From NCBI RefSeq assembly GCF_039641995.1, contig NZ_CP087714.1, positions 1,550,001 through 1,614,000 on the forward strand: a stretch of 64,000 nucleotides of DNA, in the 5' to 3' direction. The notes below the pieces were generated by a model. That model searched no databases, was not told where the DNA came from, and saw nothing but the letters and a program-made list of their open reading frames with translations. Positions within the stretch are counted from its first letter, which is position 1. Each line of letters begins with the position of its first letter. This stretch comes from Geoglobus acetivorans. Lineage in GTDB: Archaea > Halobacteriota > Archaeoglobi > Archaeoglobales > Archaeoglobaceae. The position numbers were made by a program, and so were the translations under genes. Shown one piece after another: positions 9,886 through 17,931 of this stretch.

Positions 9886-10903
9886 CGTACACCTCCATAA
9901 ACTCGGAAATTTTCTTCATCACATCCTTCAGACTGGGCGTGTCGAAAAACTTCATTCCGGTTATTTCATTGCAGGCAGACATGTACATCTCCGAAACGGC
10001 ATTTTTGAGGTCTTCAGGCAGTTTGGGCGGTTTTCCTGCATGGCCTCTCCAGTTCTCCTCCCCTTTGAATTTCTCAACAAGCCTGTACCACTCCGTTTTT
10101 CTGTAAAATTTCCTCAGGATTTCCTTGCTCATTTCTATGCCATCGAAACTGAATCTGCACTCGTCCGGTGTGCCGACAGCGTCAACCAGCATTAATTTTC
10201 TGTTCTCGTCCAGTGCAAACTCAACCTTGCCGTCCAGGTTTTCTATGCCTGCTTTTCCAACCTCCTCAGTTATAATCCTGTCAATTTTTTCAGCAAGTTC
10301 TGCAAGTTCTTCAAACTCCTCTTCGCTCAATCCCGAGATCTCTAATGCCTCTCTTCTTCTGAGATACCTGTCTGTGTCCTCAAGCTTGGTGGAAAAATCG
10401 ATAACCGGTTTTTCGAGCCTTGAACCGGGGGTTGGTATTTCCGTCAGCCCGAGATCCTCGGGACCGATTTCTCCTTTCCTTAGCCTTCTGAAAACGCTGC
10501 TGCCTTCAGGCAGGGAGTTTCTGTAGATCACCTCGAGAGGTATGAGGTAATTACCATTCAGATTTTTGAAAATGCTGTAATCATATCCCGAGCCGGTTCT
10601 TTCAGGCTCCACAACTCTGACCAGTCTTACTTCCATCTCATTCACTGCACCATCAAGCTCGTCGAGCCTCTTTGCCTTTTCCTCTTCAACCAGACCGATG
10701 TAGTGGGTTGAAATGCCGTCCTTCTCAAGAATCTCAAAGAAATAGGCCGATATGAGACAGAGGGCCTTACCCTTGTTCTCTATGAGATCTGGCATCTCTC
10801 CATAGTCGAAAACGGAATACCGGTCTGAAAAAAGAAACCTTCCGATCCCGGTTCTGTCATCCTCTGGCTTTTTGATAACTGTCAGGTCTTTAACACTACC
10901 CAT
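9878..10903 (-). CDS. purC: SAICAR synthetase, long archaeal form
   Basis: PurC condenses CAIR, the product of PurE, with aspartate in purine synthesis. The 341-aa length fits the longer archaeal-type family, against about 240 aa in many bacteria. The N-terminal FLFSDRYSVFDYGEMPD resembles the ATP-binding region of the family, and VEFALDENRKLMLVDAVGTPDECR contains the catalytic/metal segment preceding the DE pair. It follows purE by 26 nt and overlaps carA by 8 nt. Confidence 0.93.
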   Translation of the reverse strand: MGSVKDLTVIKKPEDDRTGIGRFLFSDRYSVFDYGEMPDLIENKGKALCLISAYFFEILEKDGISTHYIGLVEEEKAKRLDELDGAVNEMEVRLVRVVEPERTGSGYDYSIFKNLNGNYLIPLEVIYRNSLPEGSSVFRRLRKGEIGPEDLGLTEIPTPGSRLEKPVIDFSTKLEDTDRYLRRREALEISGLSEEEFEELAELAEKIDRIITEEVGKAGIENLDGKVEFALDENRKLMLVDAVGTPDECRFSFDGIEMSKEILRKFYRKTEWYRLVEKFKGEENWRGHAGKPPKLPEDLKNAVSEMYMSACNEITGMKFFDTPSLKDVMKKISEFMEVYDG

Positions 10904-10929
10904 CCGGGATACCTCCTATGAAATGCATA

Positions 10930-11403
10930 TTAAATACTTTTTGCTTCCTCATCGGCTCTCTCGATTTCCTCTTTCTTCTTTCTCTGGTATTCTTTGACTT
11001 TTTCGGCCACTTTTCTGCTTTTCAGGGCGAAAATCTTTGCTACCGCAAGGGCCGTATTTTCGGCATAAATTACGAGCATCGGGGCAACGCCCGAAGGCAT
11101 GTTTATGCTCGAGAGAAGATCCATACCTGCAAATTTATCGCTGACAGGTGGTGAGGCGATTACAGGCCTGAACGTGTTTGCGTCTGCAAACCCGCTCAGG
11201 GCATTGCTTCTCCCTGCAATCGTTACGAAAACGACATCATCATCTTCGTATTCTTTCAGAATTTTCAGAGCTTTTTCGGGAGTTTTGTGAGCTGATGCAA
11301 TTCTCAGGACACTGTCTATCCCAAAAAATTTCAGCTTTTCAGCTATTTTTTTCCCGTAGTCAATATCACTTTTTGAACCCATAATTATTACGGCCTTCAT
11401 CAT
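10930..11403 (-). CDS. purE: AIR carboxylase PurE, class II-like
   Basis: The protein (157 aa) has MGSKSD near residue 8 and SAHKTPE near residue 41, the AIR/CAIR-binding core of PurE. The middle motif reads AGRSNALSG and the later one SDKFAGMDLLSSINMPSG. These resemble class II PurE, which fixes CO2 on AIR directly, more than class I enzymes (AGGAAHLPGM, MPRGIPV), which need PurK to make N5-CAIR. No purK lies in this operon, which agrees with a class II reaction. It overlaps the HTH gene by 4 nt. The PurE call is firm; the class assignment is an inference from motifs. Confidence 0.9.
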   Translation of the reverse strand: MMKAVIIMGSKSDIDYGKKIAEKLKFFGIDSVLRIASAHKTPEKALKILKEYEDDDVVFVTIAGRSNALSGFADANTFRPVIASPPVSDKFAGMDLLSSINMPSGVAPMLVIYAENTALAVAKIFALKSRKVAEKVKEYQRKKKEEIERADEEAKSI

Positions 11404-11681
11404 CCCATCCTCCTGAGTTCTTCAACAACCCTCTCGTACACCTCGAAAAGGTCCTTCAGAGACCTCAATTTTATAAAATAGTATTTTTCCGGATGTTTTA
11501 CCTCATAGTCCAGTATTCCGAGGTCGTATAGCAGTTTCAGATGTCTTGAAGCATTGTATTCTGAAATACCAAGTCTTTCGGCAATTTCATGCACGCTGAG
11601 CTTTTCGTCTTTCATGATCTCCTTCAGGATTTTCCTTCGTATTCTTGCCCTCAGCGCCCTTGCCAGTCTTTCGTCGGGCAT
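11400..11681 (-). CDS. ArsR-type winged-helix regulator inside the carboxylase operon
   Basis: The 93-aa protein has a winged helix at about residues 28-60 (SVHEIAERLGISEYNASRHL, then LYDLGILDYEVKHPEKYYFI as wing). A C-terminal helix, about 73-92, is probably for dimerisation. No cysteine metal-binding motif is present, so it is not an obvious metal sensor. I use the ATG at 11681, which overlaps the pycA stop as TGATG; a GTG at 11690 would add three residues. Its place between pycA and purE makes it a candidate regulator of the operon. The ligand is unknown. Confidence 0.8.
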   Translation of the reverse strand: MPDERLARALRARIRRKILKEIMKDEKLSVHEIAERLGISEYNASRHLKLLYDLGILDYEVKHPEKYYFIKLRSLKDLFEVYERVVEELRRMG

Positions 11682-13234
11682 CACATCCACCCCAGGCTTC
11701 TCAATCTGTGATATATCTTCCAGGACTGGCTGACCTTTGCCTCAACAAGCCCCTCTATTCTTTCGTTTTCAAGATACGCCATGACCGCCGATACTGCGAT
11801 CGCTACTGGATCGTAATCCTTCCTGACTCCATTCACTCCACGGAAAATGTCGTCCAGCCTGTGCTTCAGGTGTCTGATATTTTTGATCGAAGCAAGCACT
11901 CTCTCGGGGATGTGCCTTTCGTCAACAAACTTTGTGTGGGTGTTACCCTTGGCGAATTCCTCATCCTCCACAACGACCATGTGGAACGGGATGTTTGTCT
12001 CCACTCCCTCGATTATGTACTCGTAGAGTGCCCTTCTCATTCTTGCAATGGCTTCAATTCTGGTTCTGCCCCAGGTTATCAGCTTGGATATCATCGAGTC
12101 ATAATACGGTGAGATCTCATAACCCATGTGAACCCCGCTATCCACCCTGACACCTGGCCCTCCAGGGGACCTGTAGTGTGTTATCCTGCCGCTTCTGGGC
12201 AGAAAGCTTACGGGGTCTTCAGCATTTATTCTCGCCTCTATGGCATGTCCTCTGATCCTGACGTCTTCCTGATCAAAACCTATTCCGGTTCCGTACGCTA
12301 TCCTGATCTGCTCCTTCACGATGTCTATTCCGGTAACCATCTCGGTTATTGTATGTTCTACCTGCAGCCTCGTGTTCATTTCTAAGAAATACAGCTCCCC
12401 GTCCTGATACAGAAACTCCATAGTGCCTGCGTTCGTGTACCCAATGTGTTTTGCACCCTTAACGGCAATTTTTCCAAATTTTTCTCTCATCTCTTCGTTG
12501 AATATGGGTGATGGGGCCTCTTCAATCAGCTTCTGATGTCTTCTCTGGATGCTGCACTCCCTCTCACCCAGATGAAGGACCTTATCACCATCGGATAAAA
12601 TCTGAAACTCGATGTGTCTGGGCTTTGGAAGGTATTTTTCAACGTAAACTGTCGAATCCCTGAAGTACTTTTCACCGAGTTTTCTGCTTTTTTCAAACGC
12701 CCGCCTGACCTCTTCGCTGCTGTAGGCTATTGTTATGCCTATTCCCCCTCCACCTCCGCTGGCCTTGATCACGACAGGGTATCCGATTTTTTCGGCAAAA
12801 TCAACAGCATCATCCTCACTTTTGAGGACGTCACTTCCAGGTACGACAGGTACTCCTGCTTCCTTCATCAACCTCCTGGCGTTGATTTTGGACCCCATCG
12901 CTTCGATAACTTCTGGTTTTGGGCCTATGAAAACGAGACCTTCTTCATTACATCTTCTCGCAAACTCCGGATTTTCTGCAAGGAATCCGTATCCGGGGTG
13001 TATCGCCTCCGCCCCGCTCCTTTTTGCCGCATCGATTATTGTGTCAATGTTCAGGTAGCTTTTTGACGGCTCGGGCTCCCCTATGAAGTAGCATTCATCA
13101 GCATAAACTCTGTGAAATGCATGCAGGTCAGCCTTGGAGTAAACAGCAACGGTTTTAATCCCGAGCTCCTTACAGGCTCTCATAACCCTTACTGCTATTT
13201 CTCCCCTGTTCGCAATCAGAATCTTCCTGAACAT
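11681..13234 (-). CDS. pycA: Biotin carboxylase subunit (pyruvate carboxylase subunit A type)
   Basis: This 517-aa ATP-grasp enzyme carboxylates biotin with bicarbonate and ATP. It has [12 protein letters not shown] at the N-terminus, the glycine-rich [10 protein letters not shown] loop, [37 protein letters not shown] and [16 protein letters not shown], and extends beyond the minimal carboxylase. In Archaeoglobales the biotin carboxylase is split from the carboxyltransferase/BCCP chain (PycB), which is not in the window. An acetyl/propionyl-CoA carboxylase role is possible but less likely. The ATG at 13234 is chosen over an upstream TTG because it begins the family's N-terminus and lies about 28 nt from a TATA-like box. 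It is the first gene of the operon. Confidence 0.9.
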   Translation of the reverse strand: MFRKILIANRGEIAVRVMRACKELGIKTVAVYSKADLHAFHRVYADECYFIGEPEPSKSYLNIDTIIDAAKRSGAEAIHPGYGFLAENPEFARRCNEEGLVFIGPKPEVIEAMGSKINARRLMKEAGVPVVPGSDVLKSEDDAVDFAEKIGYPVVIKASGGGGGIGITIAYSSEEVRRAFEKSRKLGEKYFRDSTVYVEKYLPKPRHIEFQILSDGDKVLHLGERECSIQRRHQKLIEEAPSPIFNEEMREKFGKIAVKGAKHIGYTNAGTMEFLYQDGELYFLEMNTRLQVEHTITEMVTGIDIVKEQIRIAYGTGIGFDQEDVRIRGHAIEARINAEDPVSFLPRSGRITHYRSPGGPGVRVDSGVHMGYEISPYYDSMISKLITWGRTRIEAIARMRRALYEYIIEGVETNIPFHMVVVEDEEFAKGNTHTKFVDERHIPERVLASIKNIRHLKHRLDDIFRGVNGVRKDYDPVAIAVSAVMAYLENERIEGLVEAKVSQSWKIYHRLRSLGWM

Positions 13235-13257
13235 TGCATAGTTGCACAATACGGCAA

Positions 13258-13266
13258 GTTAAATAG
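13258..13266 (-). promoter_or_regulatory. TATA-like box of the pycA-larB operon
   Basis: CTATTTAAC on the minus strand is centred about 28 nt from the pycA ATG. No other convincing box appears between the seven genes, so one leaderless transcript may cover all of them. Confidence 0.45.
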
Positions 13267-13391
13267 TTTTCGAAATCTCGGAAGAGGAAATACCCTCCAA
13301 AAAGGTTCGGCCGATTCCAGCCAGGAATATGTGTTTTTTGCCAGTACCAGTAAATGGTTGCGGTATCGTGATCTCCTGCAGCGATTTGTGA

Positions 13392-14234
13392 TTAAAAGAT
13401 AAGTCTCTGGACAGGAATTACGAGAATGTCTCTCGCTCCAGCTTTTTTGAGTTTCTGCACAACTTCAAAAAGTTCGCTCTCATGGATCACAACATGAACT
13501 GCAACCATGCCGTTGGATTCGACCTTCATCACGGTTGGCCCTTTCAATCCCGGTGCGACACTTTTCACATCTTCAAGCATCTCTTCGGGAACGTTCATCA
13601 TGAGGTACACCATTCCCCTTGCGTTCAGAACACTCTCAATGGCAGTTTTAAGGGCCTGAACATTGAAGTCGTCGACATAACTTCTGTTGGCTATTAAAAC
13701 GGCTTCAGTTTCAAGTATCTCGTGAATGACCCTCAGGTTGTTCAGCCGGAGTGTCTCTCCTGTTGATGTCAGGTCGATAATTGCGTCTGCAATACCCATA
13801 GCCGGGGCGATTTCGCATGCTCCGCTCACCTCAACTATTTCGGCATCAATTCCGTGATTTTCCAGAAAGCGTTCTGCGATTTTTCTGAATTCAGTGGCAA
13901 TTGATCTTCCGCTAAGATCATGTATGCTGCTGATTTCGGAATTTTGAGGGATTGCAACCACTATCTTCGCCCGGCCGAAACCGAGCCTGAGTAGCACCTC
14001 AACATCGACTCCTGTTTCCTCCACCATATCAAGCCCGGTTATGCCCACCTGTGCGGCATTTTTGTACACGTATTCTGGAATATCCTTCGCCCTGACGAAG
14101 AGAACAGAGATGTCCTCTCTGTTCGTACTCGCAACGAGTCTCCTTGTATCTGCTTCTACCTTTATCCCGGCAGATTTCAGCAGTTCGACTGCTGGTTCCC
14201 TGAGCCTCCCTTTATTTGGCAGAGCAATTATCAT
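13392..14234 (-). CDS. hisG: ATP phosphoribosyltransferase, long form
   Basis: HisG joins ATP and PRPP in the first step of histidine synthesis. The protein is 280 aa, the long HisG form with a C-terminal ACT-like regulatory domain (about residues 210-280) that binds histidine, so no HisZ partner should be needed. Recognisable parts are IALPNKGRL at the start, AQVGITGLDMVEE at about 61-73, and DAIIDLTSTGETLRLNNL, the PRPP-binding region, at about 154-171. It is monocistronic here. Its promoter is the palindromic TATA at 14257-14265. Confidence 0.95.
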   Translation of the reverse strand: MIIALPNKGRLREPAVELLKSAGIKVEADTRRLVASTNREDISVLFVRAKDIPEYVYKNAAQVGITGLDMVEETGVDVEVLLRLGFGRAKIVVAIPQNSEISSIHDLSGRSIATEFRKIAERFLENHGIDAEIVEVSGACEIAPAMGIADAIIDLTSTGETLRLNNLRVIHEILETEAVLIANRSYVDDFNVQALKTAIESVLNARGMVYLMMNVPEEMLEDVKSVAPGLKGPTVMKVESNGMVAVHVVIHESELFEVVQKLKKAGARDILVIPVQRLIF

Positions 14235-14256
14235 TCTGACACCACTGCATCAAAGC

Positions 14257-14265
14257 TTTTTAAAA
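14257..14265. promoter_or_regulatory. Palindromic TATA between hisG and the divergent gene
   Basis: TTTTTAAAA is centred at about 14261. It lies 27 nt from the hisG start (14234) and 26 nt from the divergent start (14287). The spacer holds no other good box, so one element may serve both directions with leaderless transcripts each way. Confidence 0.5.
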
Positions 14266-14286
14266 TCTTTATGGAGAAATTAGAAC

Positions 14287-14685
14287 ATGAAAGTCAGCGA
14301 GGCCCCCAGAACAGCAACGTCAATTATTGTCAGGAGTACTGCAAGTGCAAGGATTACTCAGTCAAAAAATCCGTTTCTCGAACTAATGAGGAGGGTTTTC
14401 AGGAAGGAGGAAGTAGCATTAAAGGCAATAAAATTTGTAACTCTTGTTGAAGAGAGACAGAAATCCGGAAACCCGCTGAGGGTTGATGAGTGGGAGGAGA
14501 CGATGAAAATGCTTGAAATGAACAGGTCTTCCTTTTATTCCATGAGAAATAAACTGCTCGGTGCGGGAATGATAGCAATAAGGAATGGAGAATACAGGCT
14601 TTCGGGAATGTTCAGCAGAGATCTGATGGACATGGCCAGGTGGTGGTGGACAGTTGTGCTTGGAAACGACCCTGAATCACTCTGA
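14287..14685 (+). CDS. Hypothetical protein with helix-turn-helix-like C-terminal half
   Basis: I do not recognise this 132-aa protein. The N-terminal 30 residues are basic and rich in Ser/Thr/Ala and may be flexible. Residues about 35-115 look like an all-helical domain with a wHTH pattern: [23 protein letters not shown] reads as a recognition helix followed by a wing with the typical MI..RNGEY turn. It ends with an unusual WWWTVV tract. It is divergent from hisG across a shared TATA and overlaps a zinc-ribbon gene tail-to-tail. A transcription regulator is plausible but unproved. Confidence 0.65.
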   Translation: MKVSEAPRTATSIIVRSTASARITQSKNPFLELMRRVFRKEEVALKAIKFVTLVEERQKSGNPLRVDEWEETMKMLEMNRSSFYSMRNKLLGAGMIAIRNGEYRLSGMFSRDLMDMARWWWTVVLGNDPESL

Positions 14686-14811
14686 TTCCTTTATATCATA
14701 CTCAACAGACTCAAAACCGCATTTATGGCACTTTTTTGAGGTCCTTTTTGTCCCATTCTGCTCTTCCGTCGTCATCTCAAGTTCGTTACCGCAAACGGGG
14801 CATTCGTTCAT
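14677..14811 (-). CDS. 44-aa zinc-ribbon protein
   Basis: This small gene encodes 44 residues with two CxxC knuckles: CPVCG at residues 4-8 and CHKCGF at 28-33, the classic layout of a single zinc ribbon. The body is charged ([16 protein letters not shown]) and the tail acidic. An AT-rich TATA-like stretch (TTTTTAAAT) lies about 25-30 nt upstream. The last 9 nt overlap the convergent gene ending at 14685. The function is unknown; such minimal ribbons bind nucleic acid or protein partners. Confidence 0.75.
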   Translation of the reverse strand: MNECPVCGNELEMTTEEQNGTKRTSKKCHKCGFESVEYDIKESE

Positions 14812-14893
14812 TATTAATTATTGAACAATTTTCATTTAAAAATTTTGCTATTTTTTATGTTGATGCCACAATATTTCCCGGAAATTCAGAAAG

Positions 14894-14903
14894 TTTTATA
14901 TAT
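14894..14903 (+). promoter_or_regulatory. TATA box of the symporter operon
   Basis: TTTTATATAT lies 43-52 nt upstream of the accessory-protein ATG, leaving a leader of roughly 20 nt that contains an AAGGTGAT Shine-Dalgarno sequence at about 14935-14942. Confidence 0.55.
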
Positions 14904-14945
14904 TTGATACTATGTCGCACTGTAACAAACTGACAAGGTGATGGA

Positions 14946-15041
14946 ATGCTGGGGTTTGGAGATGCGTGGACGGCAGCGGGATACGTTCTAACTCTGCTGA
15001 GTGTGATTGGAGGGATACTGTACGGTCTTTTGAGGAGGTGA
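14946..15041 (+). CDS. 31-aa symporter accessory membrane protein
   Basis: The 31-residue product begins MLGFGDAWTAAGYV, continues as one hydrophobic helix (VLTLLSVIGGILYGLL, about residues 14-29) and ends in two arginines, so it should be a single-pass membrane peptide. It matches the pattern of the 'symporter small accessory protein' encoded just before sodium:solute symporters in archaea and bacteria. It is preceded by AAGGTGAT, and its own last codons carry the GAGGAGGTGAT Shine-Dalgarno sequence of the symporter, whose start is only 4 nt past its stop. The two should be co-translated. The call is from pattern and context. Confidence 0.75.
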   Translation: MLGFGDAWTAAGYVLTLLSVIGGILYGLLRR

Positions 15042-15045
15042 TCTG

Positions 15046-16614
15046 GTGAATACGGCGTTTTTGATTTTTATTGTCGTGGTGTATCTACTCGTAACAGGGT
15101 ATCTCGGGTATTACGGATTCAGAACAACAAAAAGCTCGGAAGATTACCTGGTTGCTGGCAGGAAGATACATCCTGCGGTCATGGCATTGTCCTACGGAGC
15201 GGCGTTTATCTCAACCTCTGCCATTGTTGGGTTTGGAGGCATAGCGAGCATTTTTGGCTTTCCTCTTCTCTGGCTGACATTCATGAATATATTTGTCGGA
15301 ATAGTCATAGCGTATGCAGTTATAGGTAAAAGAGTGCGGAGAAAGGGTCTTGAGCTGAATGCACTCACCTTTCCGGAGCTTCTTGGAAGGATGTACGGTT
15401 CGAGGTTCATTCAGGTATTCGCCGGAATTGTTGTTTTTCTCTTCATGCCTCTCTATGCGGGAGTGGTTCTCATCGGAGCGGCAAGGTTCATTGAGGTGTC
15501 TTTAAACGTTGATTACAACGTTGCACTGCTCATAATGTCTCTTGTGATAGCAGTTTACGTCGTCTATGGTGGAATTATCGCGGTTCTCTATACTGATGCA
15601 TTTCAGGGACTTATAATGCTTGCAAGTATGATTTTGCTTCTGGTTTCGGCCTATGCGTGGTTTGGTGGAGTTGTGCCTGCACACGAAACGCTGACAGGTC
15701 TGAACGACATTGCGATTAAAACGTTTGCAGGTAAGATCGACGGATATGTGGGGTGGACAGTGTTTCCAAAATTCGGCAGTGAGGCGTGGATAACTCTCGT
15801 GACCTCTCTGATCCTCGCTGTGGGAATTGGTGTTCTTGCTCAGCCACAGCTTGCCGTCAGGTTTATGACGGTTGCAAGCGACAGGGACCTTGACAGGGCA
15901 GTACCGGTTGGCTCGATTTTCATATTCTTCACGGTAGGCACGGCATTCATTGTGGGGGCTCTCAGCAATGCCTACTTCATTGAAACTGCTGGCATGCCGT
16001 CTATTGCTGTCGCGGGCGGAAACGTTGACAAGGTAATTCCCGCATTCATCAATGCCTTCATGCCTGACTGGTTTGTGGCGGTGTTTCTCGTAACTCTGCT
16101 CGCTGCAGCGATGTCAACGCTGAGCAGCCAGTTCCACACCATAGGCTCGGCTTTGGGAAGGGACGTTTTTCAGGCCGGATTTCTTGGAGGAAGGCATGCT
16201 GAAAGGACGGTTTTCATAACAAGATTTGCAATCGCAGCAGGAATACTTTTCAGCATATTTCTCGCATACGTTCTGCCTCCCGGAGTCATAGCGAGGGGGA
16301 CAGCCATGTTTTTCGCTCTCTGCGCTTCGTCGTTCATGCCAGCATACATTGGCGGACTTTACTGGAACAGAGCAACGAAAACGGGAGCGGAGGCAAGCAT
16401 AATTTCTGGATTTGTGGTTTCAATGATTTACATCGCTTTCTTCCACATAAAGGAATCCTCAGCTCTGGGAATAGCAAAAATGCTGTTTGGAAGGGAAGCC
16501 CTTGCGGGATTTCCGTGGACGGTTCTGGATCCAATGGTTATAGCTCTGCCCCTCTCGGCACTGATTTTTGTGGTCGTCAGCTTTCTGACAGGGGCTGACC
16601 GTGGAGGTAGTTGA
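15046..16614 (+). CDS. Sodium:solute symporter (SSS family)
   Basis: This 522-aa protein is an SSS-family secondary transporter with about 13 membrane helices. Visible landmarks are FRTTKSSEDYLVAGRKI after helix 1, ALSYGAAFISTSAIVGFGG for the sodium-site helix, and AAAMSTLSSQFHTIGSALGRD for helix 8 with the second sodium-site serines. Substrate cannot be told from sequence; acetate, lactate, pantothenate or proline relatives are possible. It starts with GTG behind a strong GAGGAGGTGAT and is paired with a 31-aa accessory protein. Its 3' end overlaps the methylthiotransferase gene by 38 nt, convergent. Confidence 0.9.
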   Translation: MNTAFLIFIVVVYLLVTGYLGYYGFRTTKSSEDYLVAGRKIHPAVMALSYGAAFISTSAIVGFGGIASIFGFPLLWLTFMNIFVGIVIAYAVIGKRVRRKGLELNALTFPELLGRMYGSRFIQVFAGIVVFLFMPLYAGVVLIGAARFIEVSLNVDYNVALLIMSLVIAVYVVYGGIIAVLYTDAFQGLIMLASMILLLVSAYAWFGGVVPAHETLTGLNDIAIKTFAGKIDGYVGWTVFPKFGSEAWITLVTSLILAVGIGVLAQPQLAVRFMTVASDRDLDRAVPVGSIFIFFTVGTAFIVGALSNAYFIETAGMPSIAVAGGNVDKVIPAFINAFMPDWFVAVFLVTLLAAAMSTLSSQFHTIGSALGRDVFQAGFLGGRHAERTVFITRFAIAAGILFSIFLAYVLPPGVIARGTAMFFALCASSFMPAYIGGLYWNRATKTGAEASIISGFVVSMIYIAFFHIKESSALGIAKMLFGREALAGFPWTVLDPMVIALPLSALIFVVVSFLTGADRGGS

Positions 16615-17854
16615 ACTTTGCTTCGACTATTTTCACATTTTTGAACTCTCCTATTTTTCCACTGTCCAGTATTACCGGGCGGTACGAATCAGTTCTTGAA
16701 AGCAGTGTTCCATTTTTACCCTCCTTTGTTACAAGGACTCTTTCCTTTTTTCCGATGAATTTGATGTTGTTCTCAAGGCCGATCTCTCTCGTAAGCTCTG
16801 TAAGCTTTCTGCTTCTTTCCTTTTTAATCCAATCCGGGATATCTCTGAGCTTTGATGCGGGAGTTCCTTTCCTTGGTGAAAATCTCGTTATGTTCACGAT
16901 GTCCGGTTTTGTCCTTTTAATCAGCTCATAGCTTTTCCAGAAAGATTCTTCGGTTTCTGTTGGAAAGCCCACTATTATGTCTGTCGAGATAACAACATCG
17001 TCAAAATTCCTCCTGAACTCCGAAATAACTTCCTCGTAATCCTCGACAGTATGTCCCCTCCTCATGTCCTCGAGGACTCTGTTGTCCCCACTCTGCACAG
17101 GAATGTGCAGGAACTTGTAGATCTTTTCTGATGAATAAGCGTTGATAAGCTCGTCAAGAATCATTCTTGCGTGCTGGGGATTCATCATCCCCACTCTAAC
17201 CCTGAAGTCTCCGTCAAGGCCGGAAATTTTCTTCAAAAGCCCGGCAAGATTTGTGTTTTTGTCAATACCATACGCTCCCGTGTCCTGGGATGTGAGCTGT
17301 ATTTCTCTGAAACCGGATTTGAGGGCGATTTCGATCTCTCTGACTATACTGTCGGGGGAAAAGCTCCTCAATCTGCCCCTGGCGATTTTTGTTGCGCAGT
17401 AGCTGCAGCTCCCGAGACAGCCCTCAGAAATGGACACAATGGCGATGGCATTCTCATTTAGCCTTCTCTTAAATTTGCAGAGTTCTGATTTGTCAGTGTT
17501 GGATACCTTCAAAATTTCGGCTTTTTTTCCAGATATGACATCCTCAACCGCTTTACCGATCACGTGAATGTTGTCTGGGCTTACAATCGCATCCGAAATT
17601 TCAAGCATCCTCTTTCTTGAAATTCTGGCAAGACATCCGGTTGAGATCACTCTTTTTCCCGATCTTTTTAGCTCGGTGATTCTTCTGATGATCTTTCTCT
17701 CAGTGTAACCTATCACCCCGCAGGTGTTCACTACAACGATGTCTGCTTTGGCATCGGTATCCACGATTTCGTATTTTTCTGACAGGATCCCTCTGATCAG
17801 ATCCGAGTCCGCCTGATTCGTTGTGCATCCGTAAGTCTCTATGTATATCCTCAC
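16577..17854 (-). CDS. tRNA N6-threonylcarbamoyladenosine methylthiotransferase (e-MtaB type)
   Basis: The enzyme adds a methylthio group to t6A37 of ANN-decoding tRNAs. From the GTG at 17854 it is 425 aa. The UPF0004 cluster cysteines are Cys10, Cys45 and Cys74, the radical-SAM CxxxCxxC is Cys146/150/153, and a TRAM-like domain lies at the C-terminus. The sequence fits the archaeal/eukaryotic e-MtaB branch, not bacterial MiaB. Upstream in-frame starts at 17896 and 17920 fall on or beside the TATA centred near 17906, where no transcript could include them, so I choose the GTG, which has a GGGAG about 11 nt before it. Confidence 0.9.
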   Translation of the reverse strand: MRIYIETYGCTTNQADSDLIRGILSEKYEIVDTDAKADIVVVNTCGVIGYTERKIIRRITELKRSGKRVISTGCLARISRKRMLEISDAIVSPDNIHVIGKAVEDVISGKKAEILKVSNTDKSELCKFKRRLNENAIAIVSISEGCLGSCSYCATKIARGRLRSFSPDSIVREIEIALKSGFREIQLTSQDTGAYGIDKNTNLAGLLKKISGLDGDFRVRVGMMNPQHARMILDELINAYSSEKIYKFLHIPVQSGDNRVLEDMRRGHTVEDYEEVISEFRRNFDDVVISTDIIVGFPTETEESFWKSYELIKRTKPDIVNITRFSPRKGTPASKLRDIPDWIKKERSRKLTELTREIGLENNIKFIGKKERVLVTKEGKNGTLLSRTDSYRPVILDSGKIGEFKNVKIVEAKFNYLHGQPLSES

Positions 17855-17901
17855 AGTCTGATCTGCTCCCGAATGGCTATAAAAATTAACCTGCATGGTA
17901 A

Positions 17902-17910
17902 ATTTTAAAT
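17902..17910. promoter_or_regulatory. AT-rich TATA shared by fadD and the methylthiotransferase
   Basis: ATTTTAAAT is centred 26 nt before the acyl-CoA synthetase ATG at 17932. It is nearly palindromic, so it could also fire leftward with a start near 17880, giving about 26 nt of leader before the GTG at 17854. Confidence 0.45.
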
Positions 17911-17931
17911 TATTAATCACGTAATTGTGGT

